Part shown: one piece after another, positions 34,736-44,986 of the stretch
How positions within the stretch are numbered: position 1 is the first letter of the stretch
Layout: every line of letters begins with the position of its first letter
Source of the DNA: Lepraria neglecta
Taxonomy: Eukaryota; Ascomycota; Lecanoromycetes; Lecanorales; Stereocaulaceae
Direction of reading: 5' to 3'
NCBI GenBank assembly: GCA_033220425.1
Contig: CM065650.1
Span: 1,178,001 to 1,242,000 of the forward strand
Length of the DNA stretch: 64,000 bases
Program-made: the position numbers and the translations under genes
Notes under the pieces: generated by a model
The model's database searches: none
The model's input: the letters and a program-made list of their open reading frames with translations, nothing else
Told to the model about the DNA's origin: nothing

Positions 34736-35295
34736 TTATTTCTTCTTTTGGCAGTTCGCCAGCATCATGCTCGTCATTGTCATGGAAGCCGAGTCGAGAT
34801 ACACCACGCGTCCCTGAACATCTTGCAATGTTACTTTCATTGGTGTGACTTCCTCTTGCACAACCTTAGCCACAGAGGCCAGCAACCCTTTCTCGAATTG
34901 TTCCATGCTTTTGGTGACTTCCGATCCGACTGTAGCCTTGACTTGTTCTTGTGTAGCTTTGGTGATCCGCTTCTCCATTGGTGTGACTTCCTCTTGCACA
35001 ACCTTAGCCACAGAAGCCAGCAACCCTTTCTCGAATTGTTCCATGCTTTTGGTGACTTCCGATCTGACTGTAGCCTTGACTTGTCCTTGTGTAGCTTTCG
35101 TGATCCGCTTCTCCGCTGCTTCAAGCTGACGGCCATAGATCCAGACCTCTGTTCCGACACCCGCTCCAAGGAGTGCCATCGGGTAAACGAGATACTTTAG
35201 GACTAGAGCAAGTTAGCTACAGGTAAAATCAAGAGTAAACAGAGAATGGAAGACCGACAATTGGGGAGGAGTCGTCCACCAGCTTGTGCCGCCAT
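34736..35295 (-). CDS. Small coiled-coil protein with internal duplication
   Basis: Two exons: 35295-35259 and 35202-34736, with a 56-bp intron (GTCGGT...CTCTAG; the donor is weak). The product is 167 residues and starts MAAQAGGRLLPNFLKYLVYP. A short hydrophobic segment (YLVYPMALLGAGVGTEVWI) is followed by two near-identical 46-residue units (EKRITKATQGQVKATVRSEV; then KSMEQFEKGLLASVAKVVQE and TPM), likely helical. I do not recognise the family. The N-terminal hydrophobic stretch suggests membrane association, perhaps mitochondrial, but this is inference. It is divergent from the amidase gene. Confidence 0.65.
34838..35113. repeat. In-frame tandem duplication, 2 x 138 bp
   Basis: Units 34838-34975 and 34976-35113 differ at only a handful of bases by eye. 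The unit is 46 codons, so the frame is kept. Confidence 0.9.
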
Positions 35296-35725
35296 TGTGT
35301 TGGTTTGAGGAGGATTTGAAGTGTTCGGTTTATGTGAAGTGAGCGGGATTCGTTGCTGTGAGATTGTAAAGGATGGTGTGTTGTTGAGGTTCGTAGGTTT
35401 AGAATCGTTGGGAAATGGTATTTGGTCCCCATTTCTGTAGAGGAAAGTGCGTTTCGAATCCATACTGAAGGTTTGGTTTGGAAAGAGCAATGAGTTGAGA
35501 GTCCGGAGAAGCTATTAGAAAATCCGTGTTCGGCCTACTTGCCATTTCTATTTGTGCCAAGTGTTGCCTTATCGACCCCGCGAACCGTCAGTAACCCAGA
35601 TAAGGCCAACTGCGTCTTGAGGACAGACACACCTTCCTTGATAGGGACATGATGGACATTTGCCGTCAAGGTCACTTGTTCAGTCGGCTTCTTTGCCTCT
35701 CCAATTGCCAGAGTCGACAGCCACC
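35296..35725. promoter_or_regulatory. Divergent promoter region, small coiled-coil gene and amidase
   Basis: Both starts point outward across 430 bp. No specific element was identified. Confidence 0.35.
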
Positions 35726-37514
35726 ATGAGCAAGCCAAGCTGGCAAAAGGTTGCAAAGACAGCAAAAGAATACAGAGATGCTAGCATTCATCGCGTTGAT
35801 CCACCCGTTCCTGAGGTCCCGGCCCAGCTGCCTCTTGATCGAACAGAGATTCCAAAGTATCTCCTCACGACGGAGGAAGTGCTGATAACCGAAACACAGC
35901 CTGAAGAACTAGTTGCCTCACTCGCTGCAGGCCAGTACACGAGTACTACAGTTATAACTGCATTCCTGCGTCGAGCTGGAATTGCTCAAGCTCTCACAAA
36001 TTGCATCACTGAGCTTCTCCCAGAACGAGCTATCGTCAGAGCGAAGTTGCTCGACGAATACTACAAAGAGCATAGAAAACCCATTGGACCATTGCATGGC
36101 CTCCCCATCAGCGTCAAAGAGCATATTGGGATGAAAGGCCTGACGCTCAATGCGGGATTCATTAGCTGGTGGGATATAAGGGGGGAAGGTGACGCCCATG
36201 TTCTGAAAATCTTGTGGAACGCAGGCTGCGTTTTCTACGCTCGAACAACCGAACCGCAAACTTTGATGCATCTAGAGACATCTAGCAATCTCTATGGAGC
36301 CACGACGAACCCATTCAACAGCCGACTTACCTCTGGTGGCAGCTCTGGAGGGGAGGGAGCCCTCATCGGCATGCGCGGTAGCTGTCTAGGTCTCGGAACA
36401 GATATCGGTGGCAGTATTAGAAGCCCCGCTGCAAACTGTGGTCTATACGGTTTGCGGCCATCAAGTTATAGGATACCAGTGGAGGGTTGGTCGGCCACCA
36501 TGGGTGGCCAGGAGCAGGTTGTTGCAGTTCTTGGTCCCTTGAGTACATCGCTTGACGGCGTCAAAATGTTTATGAAGACAGTCATCAGCGCAAAGCCCTG
36601 GCTGAAGGAGCCCTCGTTGATACCAATACCATGGAGAGACCAAGAAAGCTGGCTTGGGGGCTCATCTGGTAGAAAGAAGATCAAGATTGCAGTCATGTGG
36701 AACGACAGAGTTGTCAGACCACATCCCCCAATAATTCGAGCATTGCTGGAAGTAGTAGAGAAGCTCAGGGAGATTGAAGGGGTTGAGCTTGTTGAATGGG
36801 AGCCACACGCGCATGACGAAGCATGTATGTAGTCAGCCTTCTCCTTTTTGCCTAGTGGAATTAAGTCTCATCTAGGGGAGATCATATCCAGCCTTTATTT
36901 CAGCGACGGCGCACAAGAAGAAAGCGACGCAATCGAAGCCTCAGGCGAGCCATGGCGGCCACTTTCAACCTTCATCATCAAGGAAAACCCCAATGTGAAG
37001 AAACTTTCCGTGGACGATATCTGGCACTGGACACAGAGAAGAGAAGCCTACAGAAGTGCGTACGCGAAGATTTGGAATGACACCGGGACTAGCGTTGGTG
37101 ACACAGGCGAATTAGAGGGAATGGTAGATGTGATCCTGTGCCCAGTGGGACCGGGCGCCGCACCTCCTCTTGACTGTGCGAGATACTGGGGCTATACTAG
37201 TCAATGGAATATTCTGGATTACCCGGCATTAGTTTTTCCTGTTACAAAAGTTGATCTTGGGGTGGACAGAGTTGACAGCGACTACAACCCGATGAATGAG
37301 AAAGACGAGTACAATCACGAACTGTGGCAATCAGGACCCGAGAAATACGAAGGCGCTCCTATCTCTTTACAGCTTGTGGGACGTAGATACGAAGATGAGA
37401 AGGTAAGGGCTCTATTTGCTTTACTAATATAGAGAAGCTGACGAGTGAAAGGTGGTCGAATCTCTGGAGTTCATCAAGGCGAAAATTGGCCTACCATTTG
37501 CCAATTTCGTGTAA
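35726..37514 (+). CDS. Amidase-signature hydrolase (acetamidase/FAAH-like)
   Basis: Three exons: 35726-36824, 36876-37402 and 37452-37514, with introns of 51 and 49 bp. The product is 562 residues; the start is in a strong context (CCACCATGA). The catalytic Ser-cisSer-Lys triad is complete: Lys131 in LPISVKEHIG, Ser206 in TSGGSSGGEGA and Ser230 in DIGGSIRSPA. The K-S-S spacing (75 and 24 residues) equals that of mammalian FAAH. The last small exon supplies the family end VVESLEFIKAKIGLPFANFV. The first acceptor must be TCATCTAG at 36875; an earlier AG gives a stop. The enzyme hydrolyses amides to acid plus ammonia or amine; fungal relatives include acetamidases. No signal peptide, so cytosolic. 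Confidence 0.92.
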
Positions 37515-38296
37515 GAAAAGCGTCGAGGCAGGCAACAAGTCTAAAAATGATGCAAGTCTTCTGCGCTTCGGTGGCTTTATCGGATTACAAATATAGATTT
37601 CACGCCGACTGTTATTGCCTGTTGCTCCAGCAGAGCAAATCAAGGTCGAACCAGGCTCTCCAACGCTGAAAAACTCCAAATTTTACGGTCCATAGAATGA
37701 CAACTCGCCTAGGGGTCTCTTCGTCCCTCCATCTGCAAAAACATGTAACAATACATCTAGGCACGTGAGGAACTGCCTTATTTGATATGTCGCATGCAAT
37801 ATGGCGTCAGTAGCTTACGTAGGATTGGACCCTGTTGCGAAATGCATCGAGGCGCAGGAACATTCTTCAATTCTAGACTTCGCTTTAACTTTGCAACAAA
37901 TTGCCATGAACATCTACTGTTTCTAAATATGTTAGATCAGCAATTCCCATCTATGCGATAGTAGAAGATCTGCCCGTGCCGAGCAACGACTGCCACGATG
38001 GCGCCAGCCGATCCTGCTGATCAGGAGTTTTGCCAAGTGAACCCATGCCAGGTTTTGGGCGATGGCCACGCATGAGACGGCATCATTCTTCGTTCGCTCG
38101 AAAGGGTCACTTCATAGGCAACGGCCGGAAGAGCAAGTCTCTTCAAGGTATGCATCAAATTGTGGCTATGTGAAGCTTGCTGGTCGAGATCGCCTGGAAG
38201 ACTCGGAACGTCATACAAGTACCCACTAAAAACCGGCTTGGCCACCAGTGTTTATAACAAATCTCGTCGCCTTTGCTGGCTTTTTGTCTACCAAAT
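37515..38296. other. Spacer upstream of phospholipase B
   Basis: It contains the phospholipase B promoter, with a TTATAA-like box near 38252. Nothing else is recognised. Confidence 0.4.
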
Positions 38297-40318
38297 ATGC
38301 ATATCGAGACCTCTTTTTCAAGCGTTTTTGCTCTTCTTTTGACCTGGACTGCCTCTGTCCATGGTAAGTAAGGCCTCAACGCGCCAGGAACTCGTGCTAA
38401 ACAAATCCTAGGATCCTTCTTTGTACCCAGAGAGGCATCATTGGAAGCCGATGCTGCTGTCGCCTTAGCAGAGCTTGAAAGCCGAGCGTTTCCTAACGCG
38501 CCGAATGGCTATACTCCCAAAGGAAGCAACTGCCCATCACCTCGACCATCCATCCGCAGTGCCTCTGCCCTCTCAAACAATGAAACGTCATGGCTGGAGA
38601 AGAGGCGGAACAATACGGTTGCCCCAATGCAGGACTTGCTGGGAAGATTGAACATCGCTGGTTTTGACGCTGTATCCTACATCTCCAATCATAAAACCAA
38701 TGCAAGCGCCTTGCCAAATATTGCCATAGCAGCAAGTGGGGGAGGATACCGAGCTTGCCTCAACGGTGGGGGAGCTATTCAGGCATTCGATAGCCGGGAA
38801 GAAAACTCGTCAGCTGCTGGCCATCTTGGGGGACTGCTCCAGTCTGCAACATACTTGGCTGGTCTGTCAGGTGGGGGATGGCTCGTTGGAAGTATCTATG
38901 TCAACAACTTCACTAGCATCTCCGGTCTTCTGAACACCAATTCCGGCTCTGTGTGGGAATTTGAGAATTCCATCTTCGAAGGACCAGCAACCAGTAAATT
39001 TCAAGTCTTCAGCTCTGCAGAGTATTTTGACAATATCTACAAGGAAGTTGGGGACAAGTCATACGCAGGCTTCAATACCTCCATCACAGATTACTGGGGG
39101 AGAGCGTTATCCTACCAGCTGGTAAATGCAAGCGATGGTGGGCCCGCTTATACATGGTCATCCATACAGTTGCAAGACAGCTTCGCGAACGCCGATTCTC
39201 CTATGCCGATATTGGTCACGGATGCACGTGCCCCTGGCGAGACGCTGATACCTAGCAACACCACAGTCTACGAATTCAATCCTTTCGAGTTTGGAACTTG
39301 GGATCCAACGACCTACGGCTTCGTTCCCCTCGAATTTCTTGGATCGAACTTCTCTGGTGGTGTCCTTGCCGAAGACGAGGACTGTGTACGCGGGTTCGAC
39401 AACGTTGGGTATGCAATGGGGACCTCTTCCTCTCTATTCAATCAATTTCTCCTCCAAGTTGATACAACCTCCATTCCACAAGTCGCCAAAACTTTCGTCA
39501 CCAAGATCCTGGGTGCTATAGGCGAGGACAACAACGATATCGCAGAGTATACGCCCAATCCATTCTACGGTTATCACAATGCCACCTCGAAAAATGCCCA
39601 GGAAAGGAGCCTTGCACTCGTCGATGGCGGCGAGGATCTTGAGAACATACCTCTCCATCCGCTCATTCAACCGCATCGACATGTGGACGTCATCTTTGCC
39701 ATCGATAGCTCCGCCGATACCAACAATTATTGGCCCAACGGCACATCTCTTGTGGCAACATACCAGCGCAGTCTGAATTCTAGCGGAAACCTCGCAAACG
39801 GCACGTCCTTTCCCGCGATCCCAGACCAGAACACCTTCGTAAATCTGGGACTAAACACACGTCCTACATTCTTCGGCTGCAACTCGTCAAATACAACCAC
39901 CATCGCGCCGTTGATCGTCTACCTCCCCAATTCCCCTTACGTCTACCAAAGCAACGTGTCCACCTTCCAGCCTAGTTACAACACCAGCGAGAGAAATGAC
40001 ATTGTCCTAAATGGATACAATGTTGCTACGATGGGCAATGGCTCTGCTAATGCTACGTGGCCTACGTGCGTGGGATGTGCGATTCTCAGCAGAAGTTTAG
40101 AGAGGACAAATACGCCTGTTCCGGATGTCTGTACCCAATGCTTCCAGTACTTCTGCTGGGATGGCACCGTGAACAGTACGAATGCTTCTACGCCGTATGA
40201 ACCGCCGTATAAGGTAGGGCCTGTGGACAAGAAGAGTGGCGCTATGAGAGTGACGAGGTATGCTGTCCCAGTCTTAGCTGGGTATCTGGCAATAGTGGCG
40301 GCAACGATGACTTTGTAA
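38297..40318 (+). CDS. PLB1: Lysophospholipase / phospholipase B, probably GPI-anchored
   Basis: Two exons: 38297-38363 and 38412-40318, with a 48-bp intron (GTAAGT...TCCTAG). The product is 657 residues. Residues 1-22 are a signal peptide ([14 protein letters not shown]). The cPLA2-type catalytic core has [19 protein letters not shown], the nucleophile elbow GLSGG (Ser175) and the Asp in [16 protein letters not shown] (about 427). There are about 20 Asn-X-Ser/Thr sites. Cys-rich C-terminal text ([14 protein letters not shown]) precedes a hydrophobic end ([19 protein letters not shown]) suited to GPI attachment. It removes acyl chains from phospholipids and lysophospholipids outside the cell or in the wall. 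Confidence 0.94.
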
Positions 40319-43300
40319 GAATCTGTATTGTACACTGTCATATTTTCTGCCCCTTGTGTCATACAATTATGTTTCATTAGTAAATATTAGCAACAGCACT
40401 TTTTTGGTCAACGTAGCGCTTTCAGCATGTTCGTTTGTACATATGGAAATGTCCCAAAAGCGGTTGGAATGCTCGCCGTCGAGGACTGGCAAATTACACG
40501 ACGTCTTCGTCCCTCCATTGCTCCTAGACTTTTACAAAAATTTCTTCTTCACTTAGCATAAGGGTACCATGCCATTCTTCCTCGTTATTGTGACAGTGCT
40601 TCGCCTCGACTAAGCCAAGCTCAGCACTATTAGTTCGTGATGCGACTGACAGGAACAGGGGTGAAATCCCAGAGTTGGGCACCCGTTCAAAAAAGGGTGA
40701 ATCTTGCAGTCCTGGCGAGATGCCACTGTTTTAAATACCAAGACTAAGACCAAGAGAACCGGGTCAACGTGGACCTATGTGGGCTTTGGAGACCCATTTC
40801 TCTCTCCCTTTACCTGTCCTTGCTGTCGTTCGCAGCAGGAGGCCCGGTCCAGCACTTTCCGTTCTACTTCGACATATAAACAATAGCTCCATCATTGGTC
40901 GTCGGATCCCATTTCCATCTCACATTCCTGCCCCGGCGTCTGCTTCTTTTCCATTACCAAACAAACCTCGCACGTGACCGTTTCCAGATGTGGGATTGGC
41001 ATTAGCCCCAGCTGGCTACATCACTGGGTTCAATCCTTGCATAGAACCACTCCCCTGGAACCACGCCGTCCGTTTATCCTAAAAGCAACGTCACCCCTTC
41101 TCATCTCAACTCGTCAAGGCCTATGCAACCCCCACCCCAAACAAGCGAGACGAATCGCCACATCAACTATCATCCCACGCAAAGTCGCCGCTCATGTCGA
41201 TCAGGGACCTTGGTGGACCCGGTCTGTGCTCGGTGGCTTGCTTGAGCACGTTCCAGCCTCAAAACAGGGTTTCCTGTTAGGGAGATCGGTGATCAGAGTA
41301 GGCTTTCAGAGTCGTAGGACGTGTAATAAACTATTGAATCTTCGAACCCTACGACGATCATCATCTTCTTAGCAAGCTAAGAACTGAGACGGAGGCTTTT
41401 AGCGATGGGAAGTGGTAGCTGTCAGCTGAAGCGAGATTTCCAGAATTTCGTGAGGCATATTCCATCTATGCTGTAATGGCATTGTGAATTACTACAGCAA
41501 ATTCTCGTACGTACCGAGATCAGTCAAACAAAATCAAGTCTGAGGCATTTGGCCCCTGCAAACCCAGTTCCTATTCTCCCTCCCCTGTTCAGCACAAAAC
41601 AACAGTGTCAATAAATCCAGTAAAACATTGCCATACCTCTTACCCATTCCAACCAACCCCCACGCCACACCTGTGGACTCAAGCCCCCACCCAAACAGCT
41701 TGGGCCATTCACCTCTCGCCTGCAGATCCCCCGACCCGCCCTAACTCTAGCCTCTAGCCAGCCCCCAAAGCAATCTGCACAATCTGCAACCTGTCGCCTC
41801 CCTCCACGCTAAGCTAAGGGAACCCCCTAAGCTAGTGGTGCATCCTGCAGAAACGCGCATGCATGGCGTAATCTGTCGGGCACCTGCATTGGGTTGGAGG
41901 TGGGCGCGTGCTTGATGGGTTTGGTTCGGTGGGTTTGGGTTTGGTTGGGGAGGAAAGAGGGGGGGTGGTTGCGTCACCATCATCCTACACGCTACAAGCA
42001 CAACGACACCACCACCACATATGGTGATCATCAGGGCTAAAATAGAGTATTTTGAGTTCTGCTTGTCATTCATTTTACCTGCATATCGCTACTACTGTGT
42101 CACATACTCTACTCCCCTGGGACCTTAGGCCTCGGTCTGAAACGTACGGAGAGGGAAATCACGCTACCGATTCCCGCCACGTCTGTCTGTCTGGCTACAA
42201 GGCAGAAACAGAACGAGACCGAGACCGGTTTGGACATCTTCAGTCCGTAGGTACCTTAACGAAACGACCCTAACTTACCTTAGCCACCATTTCACCAATT
42301 GAAGCGGTGAGTCCAATACGTGCGTGGGGGCCATCACAGCACCTACACTTCCACATCTCCTTTACTTTTTCCTCGCTACTGTACGAACAAATTGCATGAT
42401 GAGCTGGCACAGCTCCCCCTTCCTCCTACCGATCAATAAGAAATGCGACATGCAAGCGAGAATGTTGGTGGATTTGGATTTGGTCACTTTTTAGGCAGTG
42501 TTGCATGCAGAACGTAATGGTTGCATTGTGCGTGCAGGTCGCAGCCGCCTACTTTGGTCCTAGTACGTTTTGACCGCTACTCGCAGGTCATGCAAGACAT
42601 AGAGCTACATGAGGGGCCGAGGTGTACAGGGGCGGCGTTAGTGCATTAGGCACGTGTCCCGTCTTTGTCGGACGTATTGTGCTGGCAATTTTTTCAAGGG
42701 GTTTTTGTTGGCTTGGCAGGTATTTTTTTTAATTGAGTGAATTGTTTGCGGCTCGCTTGCGGAACTCTTTCTCCTGGTGCTAACTAGCCTTTTTCATGAG
42801 ATTGAGGTTACACCGCTTTGGGGATTTTTTGCGGGAAATTATTGTTTGTTTCAGGCCTCAAGCCTCATGTTGTGTGGCGGTGAATGGCTTCTTCAGCCTT
42901 TTGCTGTATTCTCTCTTCTCTATGACCACAGGCCTTGCGAGGGCAATGCAAATAAGGTCTATATACATAAACGCCTGATAAATACAAATCCCGATCTAGC
43001 TCCCAAACAATCTAGTAGTACTTTGTACGTACTAAGTCTATGTGTCAATCTTATTCCATAGGCACAAGCAAATCGAACTGCAAAAACAAAATCTCCCCGA
43101 GTATATCTGCAAAATCAAACGATGACCGCCCACCCAAATAGTACCGTGTAGTATAGTAGTAGTTCCACCGCCGCCGCCCTAGCCAGGGGGATTGTAGGAG
43201 AAATGATGACGCTGCACGCTGGAACGCTGAGAATGCCAACCGCCGGGTATATTTGCTGCTTGCAGGAATTATGAAAGGAAAGGAAGGAAGGACAACAACC

Positions 43301-43411
43301 ACTCGCTCGCTAAAGCGCTAAAGGACCGACTTGCAAAAATCTTGTTGTGTGGACGTAGGAAAAAATGTCAATGTGTACATCGCTTTTGGTATGCTGATGA
43401 GGAGTCGAGAG
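40319..43411. other. 3.1-kb region with no supported gene
   Basis: Between the convergent 3' ends of the phospholipase B and bZIP genes. The longest open frame (40974-41372, plus, 132 codons) is Arg/Ser-rich without recognisable domain. C-rich and AT-rich patches alternate. A non-coding RNA or a gene of very short exons cannot be excluded. Confidence 0.35.
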
Positions 43412-44986
43412 TTATCGAGGTGCGGATGGGTCGTAGGGACCGGGTTTGAGGGAGAAAGGGTCTTGGAGACGGCCTCTGTTGCCACCCTGGCTTTGCTCGG
43501 ACATGCCCGTCATTGATCGCTCGAATTGAGGCATTGGCGGTTGTGGTGGTTCGGGTCCTTGAGGTGCTGGTCCTGTAGGCGGAACGTAGTTGCTTGTACG
43601 GCGACGTGTGTTCCTGCCACCATTGCGATTCCCACCTTCTGGGCTCTGATATTGCACGTTCCCCAACCCCATTGCCCCTCCAAAAGAGGCATGTCGCCTT
43701 TGCCTTGGTGAAATAGGCCGCGGCAAAAGATGAGCGTGACCTGGATTGCGAGTAGCCATCTCACGAAAGTAATCCCTCTCCCTCCGATAGTGTTCTCTTT
43801 CCTCTTCCATTTCCCGAATCTGCTGCTCCAGCTTCGCAATGTTCTGAGACGTTTCGCGCTCCTTTTCTTTTCGGCGTTGACGGAAACGATGGGAGGCGGT
43901 GGCATTGCGCTTGCGTTTCTCGTCAGCGACTTTTGAGGCAGCTTGCACGTCAACAGGTACCTGTATGGGACCGTTTTCCGTGTCGAGGGTCATCATTTGA
44001 TAGCTGCCTCCTCCTGTGGAGCTGCCTGATGGGCCATCGAACTTCATTTGTGCCATTGAAGATGCTGGGCCTGCGGCCGTAAAAGGAGTGGTGAAGAAGG
44101 ACTGTGGTTGACCAGTGGATAGAGTGGGCTGTGCTGCAGCAGGAGGCGTTCGACTCAGTTGACTTAAGGAGGAATATTGAGTGCTCGGACTGTCGCTTGT
44201 GGACGCTGCTGGATATGGTCCCGCTCCCACTCCACCTGTGCGATCCAAAAGACCTTGCAAACGATTGTATCCGTGTGAGGAAGAGTCTAGACTCTCTCGA
44301 CGGCCAGAAGGCGATCGGGGAGGCGGCAAGGACGAGCCATAAGTATCGCTTGAGATAGAGGGGACTCGAGCCATTTCTGGTAGGTGATGATTTGGCGGTC
44401 CTCTCATACCAGTATGTTCTCGAGACAAAACGAATGGTGATTGTTTGGCATCCATTGTTCCACTCGCATTGCCCATGGTGATCGGACTGGGAGCGTATGT
44501 AGAGGGTGATCGAGGAGTCAAATGACCCGAAGGTTGTGAATACACGTTCCTCAAGGGAGGTGTGATACTGGGAAGTGAGACATTGGCCGATGAAGGGTTG
44601 ATTATGGAGGTTGCCGGCAAAGAGGGCGTTGCTGAAGGGGGCATTGCTGAATTTGACGCAGACTCTGAAGGAGAACCCGAGTGATCACCATTTCGTCGTC
44701 GGCTTTGCGCATTTGCAGCGGCTCCACTTGTGGTAGGATTGAGTAAATTCTGGACACCGATGGGACGCGATGATCGCAGGTCCGGGGGTGTAGATGATTG
44801 TGGCGGTGGTCGTGCTGACACGTTGGGCGTCGGAGAAGGGTTTGAGGCCGCTTCTTGGGATGCTGAAGGCGAATTGGTACTTTGGATGGGAGGCAGAGCT
44901 CTGGATCCGAGAGGAGGAAGCCGTTTCGATCTATCATCGTGTAGATAGCTGGACGAAGGACGCGATGCAGCAGGCCCCTGCGACAT
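43412..44986 (-). CDS. bZIP transcription factor
   Basis: A single exon, 524 residues from MSQGPAASRPSSSYL. Residues 1-350 are Ser/Pro-rich and disordered (activation-type). The basic region is DEKRKRNATASHRFRQRRK (about 356-375), with the DNA-contact signature N-x-x-A-S-x-R-F-R seen in Cys3/Zip1-like factors. A leucine-zipper or charged coiled coil follows to about 413 (IAKLEQQIREMEEEREHY). The C-terminus is Gln/Pro-rich. The target pathway is not deducible; sulfur metabolism is one possibility because of the basic-region signature. The frame stays open 128 codons further upstream to an ATG at 45370, so a longer N-terminus is possible. Confidence 0.85.
   Translation of the reverse strand: MSQGPAASRPSSSYLHDDRSKRLPPLGSRALPPIQSTNSPSASQEAASNPSPTPNVSARPPPQSSTPPDLRSSRPIGVQNLLNPTTSGAAANAQSRRRNGDHSGSPSESASNSAMPPSATPSLPATSIINPSSANVSLPSITPPLRNVYSQPSGHLTPRSPSTYAPSPITMGNASGTMDAKQSPFVLSREHTGMRGPPNHHLPEMARVPSISSDTYGSSLPPPRSPSGRRESLDSSSHGYNRLQGLLDRTGGVGAGPYPAASTSDSPSTQYSSLSQLSRTPPAAAQPTLSTGQPQSFFTTPFTAAGPASSMAQMKFDGPSGSSTGGGSYQMMTLDTENGPIQVPVDVQAASKVADEKRKRNATASHRFRQRRKEKERETSQNIAKLEQQIREMEEEREHYRRERDYFREMATRNPGHAHLLPRPISPRQRRHASFGGAMGLGNVQYQSPEGGNRNGGRNTRRRTSNYVPPTGPAPQGPEPPQPPMPQFERSMTGMSEQSQGGNRGRLQDPFSLKPGPYDPSAPR

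Noticed and set aside
40974-41372. 132-codon plus-strand frame
   Set aside because: Arg/Ser-rich with no domain, no neighbouring exons and no sign of selection visible by eye.
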